The notes: generated by a model from the letters alone, not told the origin. 64,000 nt of DNA from Melampsora larici-populina 98AG31 (GCF_000204055.1 NW_006768794.1:495752-559751); one strand, 5' to 3'. Counted from the first letter of the stretch, positions 33,403-46,160 are shown. Translations and numbers: made by a program.

Positions 33403-34218
33403 CACTACAAGAAATATAATATTTTCTGGGCAGAAAATTAAATTATTGATATACAAAAATATTGAGAGGCCAGGAGAAGGGCAAAAAATAAATAAAAATA
33501 TGCATCTTGTTCCCTGCATTGAGAGCTTCACTCTCCATATTTCCCCGTATTTTTACAGTCCATATTGATAAGTGTACTAACAATAAACCTTGATAATCAT
33601 CCAATTACAACCTGTAACAAGCACTGAAATTTGGCTCATTAGTGTTTAGAGAAACTTTTGAATTCTGAAAACACCCATAACTTTGTCAAATCTGCCTCAA
33701 AACACTTGATTTTAGGTGCATTAGAAAGCCCAACTCCCGTTCTCAAACTTTCACAATGACAATAACTATGTAGCTAGTATGACACACATTCTATGGATCT
33801 GTATGTACAAATGTATAAAAAAGATGATATCCTTTTTAGCAGACCAGCATGCTGTGTGGTCTTATTATGAACTATTTGGAGGACCATTCCAGCTTGCCAA
33901 TGCACTCAAAATCGAGCGTTATGGCCCGGAATTGAAAAAGTTATGAGTTTTTTCAGAAATCAAAAGTTTCTCTAAACACTAATGAGCCAAATTTCAGTGC
34001 TTGTTACAGGTTGTAATTGGATGATTACGAAGGTTTATTGTTAGTACACTTATCAATATGGACTGTAAAAATACGGAAAAATATGGAGAGTGAAGTTCTC
34101 AACGCAGGGAACAAGATGCATATTTTTATTTATTTTTTGCCCTTTGCCTGGCCTCTCAATATTTTTGTGTATCAATAATTTAATTTTCTGCCCAGAAAAT
34201 ATTATATTTCTTGTAGTG
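33403..34218. mobile_element. CACTA-type MITE with very long inverted repeats, 816 bp
   Basis: It begins CACTAC AAGAAATATAAT and ends with the exact inverse (TTCTTGTAGTG). The flanks duplicate TAA (33400-33402 and 34219-34221), the 3-bp duplication typical of CACTA/EnSpm. The inverted repeats extend about 265 bp from each end with few mismatches, leaving a 290-bp unique centre. There is no coding capacity. Confidence 0.88.
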
Positions 34219-34606
34219 TAAAAAAAGAACAGGCTCTGAAACCTTCTGAAACAAAGGTACAAGAGGCTCGCAAAGTGCATTATTTCTGCTGTTATGGATT
34301 CAACAAGAGAGAAAAAGAAAAAAATCGACCGTTGAGCACTAAAAAAAAGGCCGTTGACACACAATTCAAAGGACATTTTTTTCTTTGTGGAAAAAAAAGG
34401 TTGTCTTGCTTGAAATTATGAGGATTGACTTATAATTTATAAGTCACCCGAGCAGCTCTGAAGCTGCTCGGATGGCTTATAAACAAAACTATAATTTGGG
34501 ACTCCAGAACATTGCTTAAAATTCATTATAAGTCCAATTTGTTTTAACTTGAACCCCACTATTACTGATTAGTTTTGACTATGATCTCAAATATATAAGT
34601 GGACGT

Positions 34607-36223
34607 TGTAGTATTTAAAGCTCAACAAGAGCTTTACAACACCTAAGAAGGGATAATCTACTACGTGTAATATAGTAGAAGTTGCCTAAAAGCCTGCCTT
34701 CTTCAAAGAAATCAGCACAAGGGCACTTGCTGACCACTTTGTGATAACAGAGAAATAGATAAAGCACCAGAGAAAATAAAGCAATACTGTTGTTAAGTAT
34801 TCTTCCCAGATTTTAAGCGCAAAAAGTCACACACTATGTTTATTACTAGCAATACTGTTGTAAGTATTATTCCCAATTAGACTTGTAGTCTTTAACACAC
34901 GTAAATAAATTTCTCCTTGCTTTGAAGGGGCGGATTTAAGTGATCTTAGTACAAATATAGTAAATAAATGATGATTTATAACACTACAACAAAGGTATAA
35001 GATGCAGAAAAGGGCGCTACAATCCTAAAATCATCAAGGAGTACTTATATCCACATGTAACAACTTTTACAACAGTCAACAGCTTCAAAAACCAATCAAA
35101 TCCGCCTAAATAACCCTAAAAACCATGTAATGACGCAATGTAATGATCTTGTTACTAATGTATGATGTAATTTTCACAGCCAAAAGTGATCAATGACGCA
35201 ATGATGTAATGTACAGCACTTCTTATGATGAATACAGGTGATTTTTTCCTTGTAAACTAGCTGAAACCCAATTTTTGAGATTACGAATTTTTTCAGATGT
35301 GCTCCAATTTTTGATTACTAAAGTGCATCTTGTAGCCCACGTGTTACTGATCATTTCTGACACCTACATGACCTACTTCTGATGAGTGATGAGTAAGATA
35401 TTGAGTTGTGAAGTTAAGGTTTTTGGTGTTACATGTGACTTGTGACTGTAAATTCGAGATTCACACCAATTTCTTATTTCCCTTATAACTTTTTACATAA
35501 ACCTCCGTTACTAATGATTTAAAGGTTGTACATTATGTAATACACTCTTCTGCGTTGAATGAGCTATCTACCAACTTATTCTGACGTCATTTGACATATG
35601 TAATTAGCTGAAAACCTCCATTTTCGACGATTTTCACCTATTTTCTTCACTTTTCACAGCTGTTACTCTCTTTTTCTTGCTCATGTAATATGACATCATC
35701 TTCTATAACCTTAAAAATCCCGGAAAATCCTCTTGGCAACCTTAAATTCCATCACTACCACCATTACACAACTAAACTACACGTATAACCCTTGTTTACC
35801 AACTTCGAAAAAGTACCTTTCTGCTAATAACTTCTGTTTCCCCTTATCAAACTTGAATATGAAAATTGTTCCTGTATAATAAACTGTTGTTCTTTCATAT
35901 TCTAACCTCATGAAACCCATAACTTAATTACAAATAAGCTAAAAACCATTTTCAAACTTTTACACCTATATTTTCGAATTTTTCTTATCTTTTCTTTTTC
36001 CGTCTCTTTGCAATAACTTTGTAAGTAAACTATGTTGATCTTAATAATAATTTTGAAATAAGATGACATAATAATAAGCTAATAAGTATACATAAGCCTC
36101 TAAGAGCTTCAATTGATCTGAAAACCTGAATTTCGAATTCTCTGCTATATTGAAGTTTGCTAATAAATTGGTAAAGTAAAGATGATTAATTTTCTTGCTT
36201 GATATCATAAATAGATCACCACA
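34607..36223 (-). repeat. 1.6-kb TG..CA repeat, full copy A
   Basis: Copy A runs inverted relative to copy B at 40838-42464; the two match end to end (1617 and 1627 bp). It is flanked by ACGT on both sides (34603-34606 and 36224-36227). Ends are TGTAGT..CACCACA on the plus strand. No open frame of note. Size, TG..CA ends and short duplication fit a solo LTR of an unidentified retrotransposon, but a non-autonomous DNA element is not excluded. Confidence 0.75.
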
Positions 36224-36432
36224 ACGTTTTACAGGGATTTGGCTTATGCCACGGGTCACTGTTGGCTGACAGGTGGAACTGGTCAGGTTCTGAACCAAGG
36301 TTATTCTCGAAGACATAATCTACAAATAGCCTGGATATAAATATCACAGGGATCTTGTCAACTTTATGTTGCAAGAACAGTGGTACATGACCAAGATGGA
36401 GTGTTACTGTCTTGAAACAGGGGCAGTAAAAA

Positions 36433-37432
36433 GGAAAATACTAAACCCAGCCCGGTGCTAGTCACCCTGACTGCCCGGAATTCGAATTCCAGGCGGTTGT
36501 GAACAGCATTTCACCTGTATGGGCATCATTGCAACTGTATAGAACACTGACCACCCTGCCTGACATCTGTGCAGTCACAAACATGAATTTGCAAATTTGA
36601 CCACAATTTTACAATTTCATTGACATCTGCTAGATCTGCTATTGAATCCCTCACTTCTCAGACACGCCTGCTTCTACATACCTACAATCAAGATTTATTT
36701 AGCAGGATTGAACGACTTCAAATCAAACACTCATCTCAGATAACCTAGGACGAATCTTACACGCTGAATTATGTGCGGACAAGCAGACAGAGGACTCCAG
36801 CTTGGCTTCTGAAGGAAAATATTGATCTTGGTTGATATGTTTGCATTGATCACCATCTATGAACTTCAATCTGACTCAATCACCACCGTATGCCCCATTC
36901 CATCACTCCAATCAATGTTATAGTCTATTACAATGAATAATTGAATAAAGAACCTTGTAAAATCAATCAATTTGACGCCCAGACTTTCAATTTTTTGGTC
37001 TGAGAAAGGGAAGTACTACACCTTGCCAGAGTTTCCAACGCGGGGTGAACTCGGCCTTCCAGCAAGTAAGGTATTGAATCCCACAATTGTCATCAATGGC
37101 ACAGTTAAAGTTGAACTTGGTAGTGGCAATGTGTGAGTTACCTGACAACCAGATTTTGTGAACCAGCTATCTTGTTGTATGCATATGGGCAAGGTGCAAA
37201 AGCTTGTATGCTGTGACCTTTCACCGCTGCAACCTATCACCTATCTTTTTACAAATCATATTTTCAAAACAGGAGAGGGCGGTCACAATAAGATTTTGGA
37301 AACAAGAGGGGGCCAGTCACAACATAAAATTCACAAACTTCCCAATTGGGAGAGAGGCTTTTCGCTAGTGAAATACAGAGTTGATTCCGGGTGGTCAGGG
37401 TGAAGAGCACCAGGCTGGGTTTAGTATTTTCC
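36433..37432. mobile_element. Mutator-like MITE, 1000 bp, 9-bp target duplication
   Basis: It starts GGAAAATACTAAACCCAGCC and ends with its inverse; inverted similarity covers about 50 bp. CAGTAAAAA is duplicated perfectly on both sides (36424-36432 and 37433-37441), the 9-bp length expected for Mutator-like elements. Inside, 37008-37072 reads like a coding exon (KYYTLPEFPTRGELGLPAS before a GTAAGG donor), so it may be a Pack-MULE with a captured exon of an unknown gene. Confidence 0.8.
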
Positions 37433-37441
37433 CAGTAAAAA

Positions 37442-39128
37442 AGGGAGGATAAAAGGAGGAAATTTGATAGAATTGGGAGTATACTTACAGATTGGTGGAA
37501 ATCTAGTGGACGCTTCTTAGATCATAGAGAGTAAAACTTTTAAAGATATGAGTGGAGGTATATCTGGCGACAGATATAACTGGACTTTGGTAAAAGTTGT
37601 AGTTCCTTTTTTGGTTTGAGGTAAGAAGGTGAGTTCTTCCCGATTTTCAGGAAGGTTCCTTCCCTTTTATATCTGGTGAAGCATCTTGGCCAACCTGTGG
37701 TTCTTGTTGAATAGTAGCCATGGTGCCCTATTAGGAGGCCCCATCAGGCTAACTCGTGGTTTGGCCAGATTGGGAACTCCTTTCCTGGTTGGCCAGCTTG
37801 TAGTTGTGACTAATTGGGAAGAGACTTGCTATTATGTTTCATTCTGGGTTAACACCACCAAAAAGACCTCTGGTCTCTTATTGTTTAAGGGTTTTTTCTC
37901 CATTGAGTATTCTTTGCTGCGTGAACAGGTCTTGTCTTCTTTCTTGGAAAACAACTCCTGTATTTTACTTGAAGGTTTCTCACGGTTGCCTTTGATACTA
38001 GGAACAAGATGTCTTTTAATATTTTTTATCTTTTTGTAGTATTTGTTATTTGTAAATTATTTTGTTACCTTTGATACTAGGTACACGGTTTTCCACTTAT
38101 CATTTGTGGGATACAAAGTTAAAAGTGGGATTTTTTTCCCAGCTTCCCAGTTTTTGTTTTTGGCTGTGTTTGGAACTTTCCCATGTTCTCCCAGTTTTAA
38201 CTTTGTATCCCATAATTGTATATTGATCCAGTCTGTTGTTGTCTTTGAAACTAGACACAAGTTGTAAAAAATATATCTTGTTTTGTTCTTCTGGCATTTG
38301 CTCTGCAAATGCTTGGGGGATGACACCCCCTGGCTGTATTCTTGCTGTACGCACCCTGTGAGGGTTGGGTACCCAAAAGAGTGCTCAAGGTTCATCAAAA
38401 TGGGCAAGGAGGGTGTTATGATTTTTAAATAATTATTTTTGTATTTCAATATAAAGTAATTGCAATCAAGATTATAAAGGAAAAGAAGGAAGGGGAGGAA
38501 GGGACTGGTCTGTTTGGATAAATCCAGACAGACTTCAGGTAAATGACTCCTAAAAAGGAGATTTGAAATTGTAAGTATAGAAAGATTACAATTTTAATGA
38601 AAACTGGATCCAAGATTTTCCTTCAATCCTCAATTTGACAGAATGAAGAGCAAGGTGAAGATCACTAGATTGGTTGTTCTTAAAGTCACCAAATTTGGGT
38701 TGTTCTTAAGGTCACCAACCTGAAAGTACCTGTATGTAGGCCACTAGCCTTGGGTTTCTTGAAGGTCACCAACCTATAATTGTTTCTACTTGGGGTAAGT
38801 AGAGGACCAAGAAGAAAGATGTACTACTTACTTTTAGTCAGGAAACTTCTTAAAGTAATGAAGTGAATCACCAGTCTTGTACTTATAAGACTCTTGATTA
38901 TTTACTTCAATAATACTTTAAAGTGGTTCTTTAAAATTGCTGTGTAATAAAAGCTTGGGCCAAATCTCTGAAGGCTGAGAGAGGAGGGGTTTATATACTC
39001 TCCTCTCTAAACCAAACTGTAGTGATATTTGTTACTATCACTACATTGGTTCAGGGTTAATCATTACTAGATGTTTGATTGTTACTAGCAATGCTTAATT
39101 ACATATACATGTTGAGTATAATATGTAA
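37442..39128. other. Repeat-rich spacer without genes
   Basis: Contains a 17-bp inverted pair (GGGATACAAAGTTAAAA near 38108 and its inverse near 38199) with about 110 bp between outer ends, a small foldback candidate. At 38660-38780 there are three diverged direct repeats of a GGTTGTTCTTAAAGTCACC unit. Three repeats of a TTTGATACTAGG-like block occur at 37990-38260. No supported gene. Confidence 0.45.
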
Positions 39129-39672
39129 CACCGCGGGAATTATCATGTCCAAAACCCAATTGAGCAGAGTTGCGGTGTCCAAGTCCGCAACTTTGCTCAA
39201 TCGTGGGTTTTGTTTGCAATATGTTCACAATACGTTCACAGGTTACCCTTGAGCCGTACCATGCGCACCTGTAGACCGGGTCCTCCTGGGACCTACTTAG
39301 CTTAACACACGCCCGACATCACGTCTTGCGCAAGCCTTCCACAAAGCCTGTGCAACAGGCTCAGTACTTCAAGGGTTTAGACTAATTAGCAAGCCCTGAG
39401 CTTACCAGCTTAACTTCATCTAAGCCAACTGTTTCAGGAATTGTTAAAAGGGTCGTTTTGGTATTCAGAGATTACATACATGTATGAACATGTATATGTG
39501 CATATCTGATACATAATAATACATATGAGAATTTGAACAATGGGCAGGGCCAGCAGAGCTCAAGGGTATCTTGTGAATGTAATGTGAACAAAATCCACAA
39601 TTGAGCAAAGTTGGGGACTCAGACAGCACAACTCTGCTCAATTGGGTTTTGGACATAATAATTCCCACAGTG
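39129..39672. mobile_element. CAC..GTG foldback element, 544 bp, 3-bp duplication
   Basis: The ends are CACCGCGGGAATTATCATGT at the left and, inverted, CACTGTGGGAATTATTATGT at the right. TAA flanks both sides (39126-39128 and 39673-39675). The inverted repeats are about 115 bp and each contains its own internal hairpin (TTGAGCA.AGTTG .. CAACTTTGCTCAA). It has CACTA-like ends and target size. No coding capacity. Confidence 0.72.
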
Positions 39673-39803
39673 TAATATAAGCATTTTAACTCTTGACATT
39701 GAGTTATGAGGTGTAAATGGTGTTTTATTACATACTACATGCTGTTTTAAGTGTACATGTATATGTAATAAGTGTTTTGGTACATTGTATGACATGTTAC
39801 ATA

Positions 39804-40187
39804 TGTTAAGGTCAGGCCTGACTGGTCACTAGAGATGGCAAGGCGCTCAGACCAAACTCGCCTATCTTTGGTTTAGGCTAAGATGGAATAATTAGGAAGT
39901 TCTAGGAAGAACTGGTTTCATTAGTTATCCTGTTACGTCATATGTGTAATGCCTTGTGAAACTTGTTTTGTATAAGGTGTGTGTGCTCTCATAGAACTGT
40001 TAGACTTTTCTCTCGTCACAAGTTGTTCTTGTTTTGGTAGAATCGTACTAACGCTAGTCTTCTCGGTTAGAGCTTATTTCTCTTTTCGTCATCTTATGCA
40101 AAGTCACAAATTGTTCTTGTTTTGGTAGAATCGTACTAACGCTAGTCTTCTAGCTTCTTCCGTGTTTCATCATATTTTGTCCCAATA
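39804..40187 (+). repeat. 5' LTR of the copia element
   Basis: It runs from TGTTAAGGTCAGG to TTTTGTCCCAATA. It contains an internal direct duplication of a TTGTTCTTGTTTTGGTAGAA-led block about 80 bp apart. GGTTATGAGC immediately after the LTR sits where the primer-binding site belongs and overlaps the gag start codon. Confidence 0.9.
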
Positions 40188-40837
40188 GGTTATGAGCTTT
40201 AGCCTCCCAGACAATATTGATTTATCTTTTGAAACCACGGATTCTTCTATGCCAAACAATACTATACAAGAACTTTCAAACTCTGCTCCGAATTCAACTA
40301 CCATGGCTGATGAATCTACGCCAATGGAAGGCCAACAAATTGTTGGCTCTGAAGGAGCGCCTAATGTTGGAAATCCCCAACATGTGACCAATCATTTGCA
40401 AACCAATCAGGCAAATGTTCAAGACCAGCATAATCTTAGTCAAACTCAACAGACTTTGAATCAAACTCAACACACAATCCATCAAACGATTCAAAATATT
40501 TTCCAATCCACCAGTGACAACGTGGATTCTTGGACGACTCTTACTAAGGGCGCGTTCACTTAACCGACATTGACTCAATTAGCGTCGGATGGATCTAATT
40601 TTGATGTTTGGGATGGTGACATCCAGGAATATCTCGACATGATGCCTGGTTGTGCGGCTTATCTTCACCCGGAGGCTGTACCTACCATTCCCGGATGGTG
40701 TGACGATCTTGCTAGAGGAGTTAACGGGGTGTTTCACTGGACCGTGGACCGCCATATCAGTTTACGATTGAAAGAACACTCCCCAATCCCGTCTGCTAGA
40801 TACGCCTATCTCAAGGCTCGTTTTTCTGGTCAAACGT

Positions 40838-42464
40838 TGTGGTGATCGATTTATGGGATCAATTAAAAAATTCACAATTAGCAGCTTACCAGTTTATTAG
40901 CAGGATTCAGCAGGAAAGAAAATTCGAAATGAGGGTTTTTAGATCAATTGAAGCTCTTGTAGGCTTATGTATTGGTCATTAGGATAACATTACATCATTT
41001 TATTTCACATTATTCATTAAGATCATTATAGTTTACTTAAAAACTCATTACAAAAAGAAAGAAAGAAAAACATAAGAAAAATTCGAAATTATAGGTATAT
41101 AGGTTGGAAAATGGATTTTAGGTGAGTAAAAATAAAGTTATGGGTATTATGAGGTTAGAATATGAAAGAACAACATTATATTATACTATGACAATTTTAA
41201 TCTTGAAGGTTGATAAGGAGAAACAAAAGTTATTAGGGAAAAGGCACTTTTTCGAAGTTGGTAAACAAGAGGTACATGTGTAGTTTGGTTATGTAATAGT
41301 GGTAGTAATGGAATTTAAGGTTGCCAAGAGGATTTCCCGGGATTTTTAAGGTTATAGAGGATGATGTCATATTACATGAGCAAGAAAAAGAGAATAGCAG
41401 CTGTGAAAAGTGGAGAAAATGGGTGAATTTCGTGGAAAACGGAGGTTTTCAGCTAATTACATATGTCAAATGACGTTAGAATAGGTTGTTCGATGGCTCA
41501 TTCAACGCAGAAGAGTGGATTACATAATGTACAAACTTTAAATCAATAGTAGCGGAGGTGTATGAAAAAAGTTATAAGGCAAATAAAGAATTGGTGTGAA
41601 TCTCGAATTTACAGTCACAAGTCAACATGTAATGCTCAAAACCTTAACTTCACAACTCAATATCTTACTCATCACTCATCAGAAGTAGGTCATATAGGTG
41701 TCAGAAATGATCAGTAACACGTGGGCTACAAGATGCACTTTAGTAATCAAAAATTGGAGCACATCTGAAAAAATTCGTAATCTCAAAAATTGGTTTTCAG
41801 CTAGTTTACAAGGAAAAAATCACCTGTATTCATCATAAGAAGTGCTGTACATCAAATTATTGCGTCATTGATCACTTTTTGCTGTGAAAATTACATCATT
41901 TAGTAGTAACAAAATCATTACATTGCGTCATCATAGGGTTTTTTAGGGAATTTTGGGCGGATTTGATTGGTTTTGAGGTTGTTGACCATTGTAGAAGTTG
42001 TAGTACATTGTTATATATAATTTGAGAGGGTTGTGGGACTGTTGGTCCCCTTTTTTCTTTATCATTTACGCCATTATTATTTTGTTTATCATCATAAACT
42101 TATTTTAATAGTACCTGGTCACTTAAATACGCCCTTTATTACAGCTATAAAGAGAAATTTACTCTAGTTTTATAGTCATAAAGACTTATTGGGAATAATA
42201 TCAATCAGATATTGCTTATTTCCTTAGTTATCAATTGGGAATAACACTATAGCAGTGTTGATAGTAATACAAAGTGTGCTTTTGAAGTTAAAATACGTGT
42301 GAAGATACATTTCTCTGGTGCCTTATCAGTACTCAATACAACAGAGTCTTTCCTGATTGTGTTGTTTTAGAAGAGCAGTCCTTAGACAACTTCTACTAGT
42401 CATTATATTAGTAGATTATCCTCTTCCAGCTCTGTATAACCCTTGTTGGGTTATAAGTTCTACA
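40838..42464 (+). repeat. 1.6-kb TG..CA repeat, full copy B, nested in copia gag
   Basis: Starts TGTGGTGATCG and ends GTTCTACA. ACGT is present on both sides (40834-40837 and 42465-42468). Left and right gag frames join across one ACGT as RFSGQTFAGQM. Near-complete inverse match to copy A (34607-36223). Confidence 0.85.
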
Positions 42465-44725
42465 ACGTTCGCTGGTCAAATGTCCCTTCTTCATGAATTG
42501 ACATCCATCAAGTATGATCCTGCAACTAGTACTATGGATGCTTTTGTACACTCGGAAGCTACCCTCAAACGAAAACTCGAGCGCTCAGGCTTGATGGTCG
42601 CCGATGACATGTTTGCTGGAATTCTCATGAACAGTGTGCCCAAGGATTTCCCAAATATCAGCAACACTTTCGAGGCTGCGATAATTTCTAAACCTTCCAC
42701 TGTTATCAATTCTTTGGCCATGATTTGTGCGATGGGTGCCGCTGATGTGGCTTTCAAACGAGGACACATTGGTATTGCAGATGGCTTGTCTAAGGTCGTC
42801 TCAAAACCATCTGTCAAACGTTGTTACTTCTGCAAGAGGACAGGACATACCAAGCCTGACTGCCGAGCCCTCAAGGCCTTGAAGGACAAGGAGCGCCAGG
42901 GACCGGCAGCTTCTACTTCGGATGCTCGCACTGTGGAACCACAGTTTGCGGACATCGATCTTTCTGGGTGTGTGGATATCAATCAAATCGTCATTTCTCA
43001 AATCAACACTGATATCAACCCCTATCTCATTATTTTTGACACGGGCGCTACTCATCATGTGTTCAACAAACAATCTTATTTTACTTCAATACGCAATATA
43101 AAACCTCTTCCAGTTAGGATGGCGAACAATTCTTCTTCATCTTTCATCACTGCTGTTGGTTGTGTCCGTATTTGCAATGTAGCAAACTCTAAGGAGTTTT
43201 TGACCGTTGAGAATGTATACCTCTGTGAGACCCTTCGCCATAGCTTACTTTCAGGCATTCAACTGGAAGAAGATGGCATTGTTTTTTGAAATTCAAAGTT
43301 AGGCATTGAGCTATGGAAGAATAACTCAAGACTTATCACTGCACGGAATTCTGGACGACGCTGGATTCTTCAAGCATTTGATAATGCAGTAACTACTGCT
43401 GCTTTACTGGGTGATTTCACCCTATGGCACCGACGTTTTGGTCCTCTGAATGATTGTGCCCTTCTTAAGCTGATCAGGGATCAGGCTTGTGTTGGTTTAC
43501 CCAACAAGTTAACAAAAACAATCCCTTGTGAAGAGTGTGCAATAGCAAAATCAACAAAAACCTCGACCATTGGCCCATCTCTTATCTCATATGATTCTCC
43601 ACTTTCACTTGTAGTAGCTGACTTATGTGGTCCGTTTCCTGTTAAAACTGTTTCTGGCTCTGAGTACTCGCTAGAGATCAGAGATGTTTTTTCTACTTTC
43701 ATGCGCACTTACCTTCTTAAATCCAAACACGAAGCAGCTGCACCCATCAAAACATATATCTCAGAAGCTGAATGACGAACAGGAAAGAAGGTTATCCACT
43801 GGAGAACGGATGGAGGTGGAGAATTCATTAACAACGCTCTCAAATCTTACTTTTCAGAAAAAGGCATAAAAACTCAGACTTCTCTTCCTTATTTCCATGA
43901 ACAGAACGGATCAATCAAACGAGCTAACCAAACAGTTCAATCAGGAATGCGTGTCCTTCTCAAAGGTTCTGGTTTACCTCAACGTTTTTGGGGATTTGCT
44001 CTAATAACAGCAACAGATCTCCATAACAAAACACCAAACACCAATACTGGGTCAAAAACTCCCACAGAATTGATGTTTGGCTTCTCACCTCAGGTGGACC
44101 ACCTTCGTATCTTTGGAAGCTGGGCTTTTGTCCATATTCCTGTCAAGAAACGCAAGAAATTGGACGGTTGGGCAGTTAAGTGTTGCTTTGTTGGTTATCT
44201 TGAGGCCAGCAAAGGCTGGAGGTTTTGGAATCCAGCCACGGATGAATTCATCGACTCAGCGCATGTAAAATGGCTGGATGAAAAATCTATTCCCTCGTCA
44301 CTTATCCCGGACCCATCAAGTTCAACTGTTCCTACTTCTTCCTCTTCTCTAAATCACATTCTTACTTCCTCAGATGCTATCCAGGCTCATGATGAACTAC
44401 GTCGCCTTGTTGACTCTTTATCCATTGATTACCTGTTGGACGACAAAATATTCACTGAAACTGTTCAACAGCAAGATGAAGATATAGCTTTGCTTCAAGC
44501 CGGAGCTGCGGGAATAGCACAACGGTTGCCAAAGATTTATCAGGAGGCGATGAATTCAGAACATAGTTTGGAATGGAAGGAGGCCTGTAAGAAAGAATAT
44601 GATATGCTTGTTAGGTTGAATGTTTGGGAAGAGGTGGTGTTGCCTAAAGGTGAAAAGATGGTGTCTAGCAAATGGGTGTTTGCTGAGAAAACGGACAGCA
44701 ACGGAAATCTAAATACCAAAAAGAA

Positions 44726-46160
44726 GGACCTCCCGCATGACTCCAGGGCTTCTCATAGTCCGTCTTCCGGGTCTCATCGTTTGGTCATGACTCACTGCTT
44801 CCTTCTTTGACGACTTCCACTTTTAGTCATCCATTACCTTTCTTTTCACCTCTTCTCCATTCTCTTTTGCGATTACAATCCCAACTTTTTAAATTCTTTT
44901 CTGTTTGAATTTTTTTTTGATTCTTTTCCGTTTGCTAATTGTTGGTCCCTCTTGATTTCCTTAAAACTTATAACCTCGTCGTGCTGTTGTCCATGATTCA
45001 TGTAGCCATTGATCCAAAAGCCATTCGGCCGGTTATTGCTTTTCAATTTTCCAATTGTTGGTTTGTCTGCAACTATGTGAAATAAATAATCCCTTTGTGC
45101 TTTTGGCTATCTTGTATGGAGCTATTTCTTCCTTTTACTTGGCAAATTTTTTGTCTTTTTGTCCCCTTGTGGCATTGTCTCAATCTCTTGACGTTACAAT
45201 TGCTCTTTTATGCTGTTGCCCTTTTTATCCGAGCCACTATTGTCATAAGACGTACTAACATTATTGCTTTTGCTTTTCACTTTTTGTTTTCTTGGACTTT
45301 CAATTCCCGCTCCAGTCGTTCTGATCTTCGGTATTGTTAACACAAACAGATTATGACTCTTGCCCTGCCTCTCAACTGGCGTTAAAGTTTTACTATTTGA
45401 TGGTCACCTCTTCAATGCACATCGTACCTTTATCCAATCATCTCCCTTTCATTCATAACACTTATCTACCACTCGAAACTTTGATTATTTTCAACACTTG
45501 CCCTTCGCTCATCAATCTCTTGGCACCGCACTTTGTCTTCAGCAATTGTGATTTTCATTCCTATTCTTCTCTCCCATATTTGAACCAACTTGAAGATTAC
45601 TCGCCTTTTTATAACATCAAGCATGTCAAGCACTAATTTGTCTTTGTGCTCGACATGCTCAATGTTATAAAAAGGCAAGAAGGACAAGACTATTATTGAT
45701 TAAATGTAAGCTGAGTTATTATTGAACAAGTGGCGTACAACACCTGACAAAAATGTTATCCTATTATGGAATGATCAGGGATACATTTGTAGATTTCATT
45801 CGAGCTCGAGTCGTTTAATCATGTAGCAGTCATTTGATTCAAAAAGAAGTTTAGAGGATGCTTGTGACATAAATTTAAAGCTTGAAGTGGGGGACGTCTA
45901 CGTCATTGATTACATTCAGCATTGTGAGCGCAACAACGTGGTTTATTGGCGACAAAGGCATGACTGATACCTTTGTGGAGTGGTTTATTTGTAATTCATG
46001 ACCGGTTTAGCTTTTGTTAGTGGATTGTGTGCTACCACTACGGAACATTGATTATTCCTGGGATATTTCTCAACTGGTAAATTAGAAAATGCATGATATT
46101 AAACATGATTCACCTGTTGCGCGCATGCGCGCATAGTCTCTAGTATCTCAAAACGAAAAG
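44726..46160. mobile_element. Unidentified insertion of about 1.4 kb in the copia RT domain
   Basis: The RT frame breaks after NLNTKK near 44725 and resumes at KARYVVWGFTQREGIDF near 46157. AAAAG occurs at both junctions and may be the target duplication. The interior is pyrimidine-rich on the plus strand, has no TG..CA ends, no long inverted ends and no known coding sequence. A 14-bp palindrome GCGCGCATGCGCGC lies near 46120. Class unknown. Confidence 0.55.
45603..45676. repeat. Strong hairpin, 31-bp arms
   Basis: Arms 45603-45633 and 45646-45676 pair with three mismatches around a 12-bp loop. It sits inside the unidentified insertion. The transcript could fold like a small-RNA precursor, or it may be structural. 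Confidence 0.65.

Noticed and set aside
37686..38039. 117-codon plus-strand frame
   Set aside because: Composition is that of repeat-derived AT-rich sequence, no family signal, and it lies among direct and inverted repeats.
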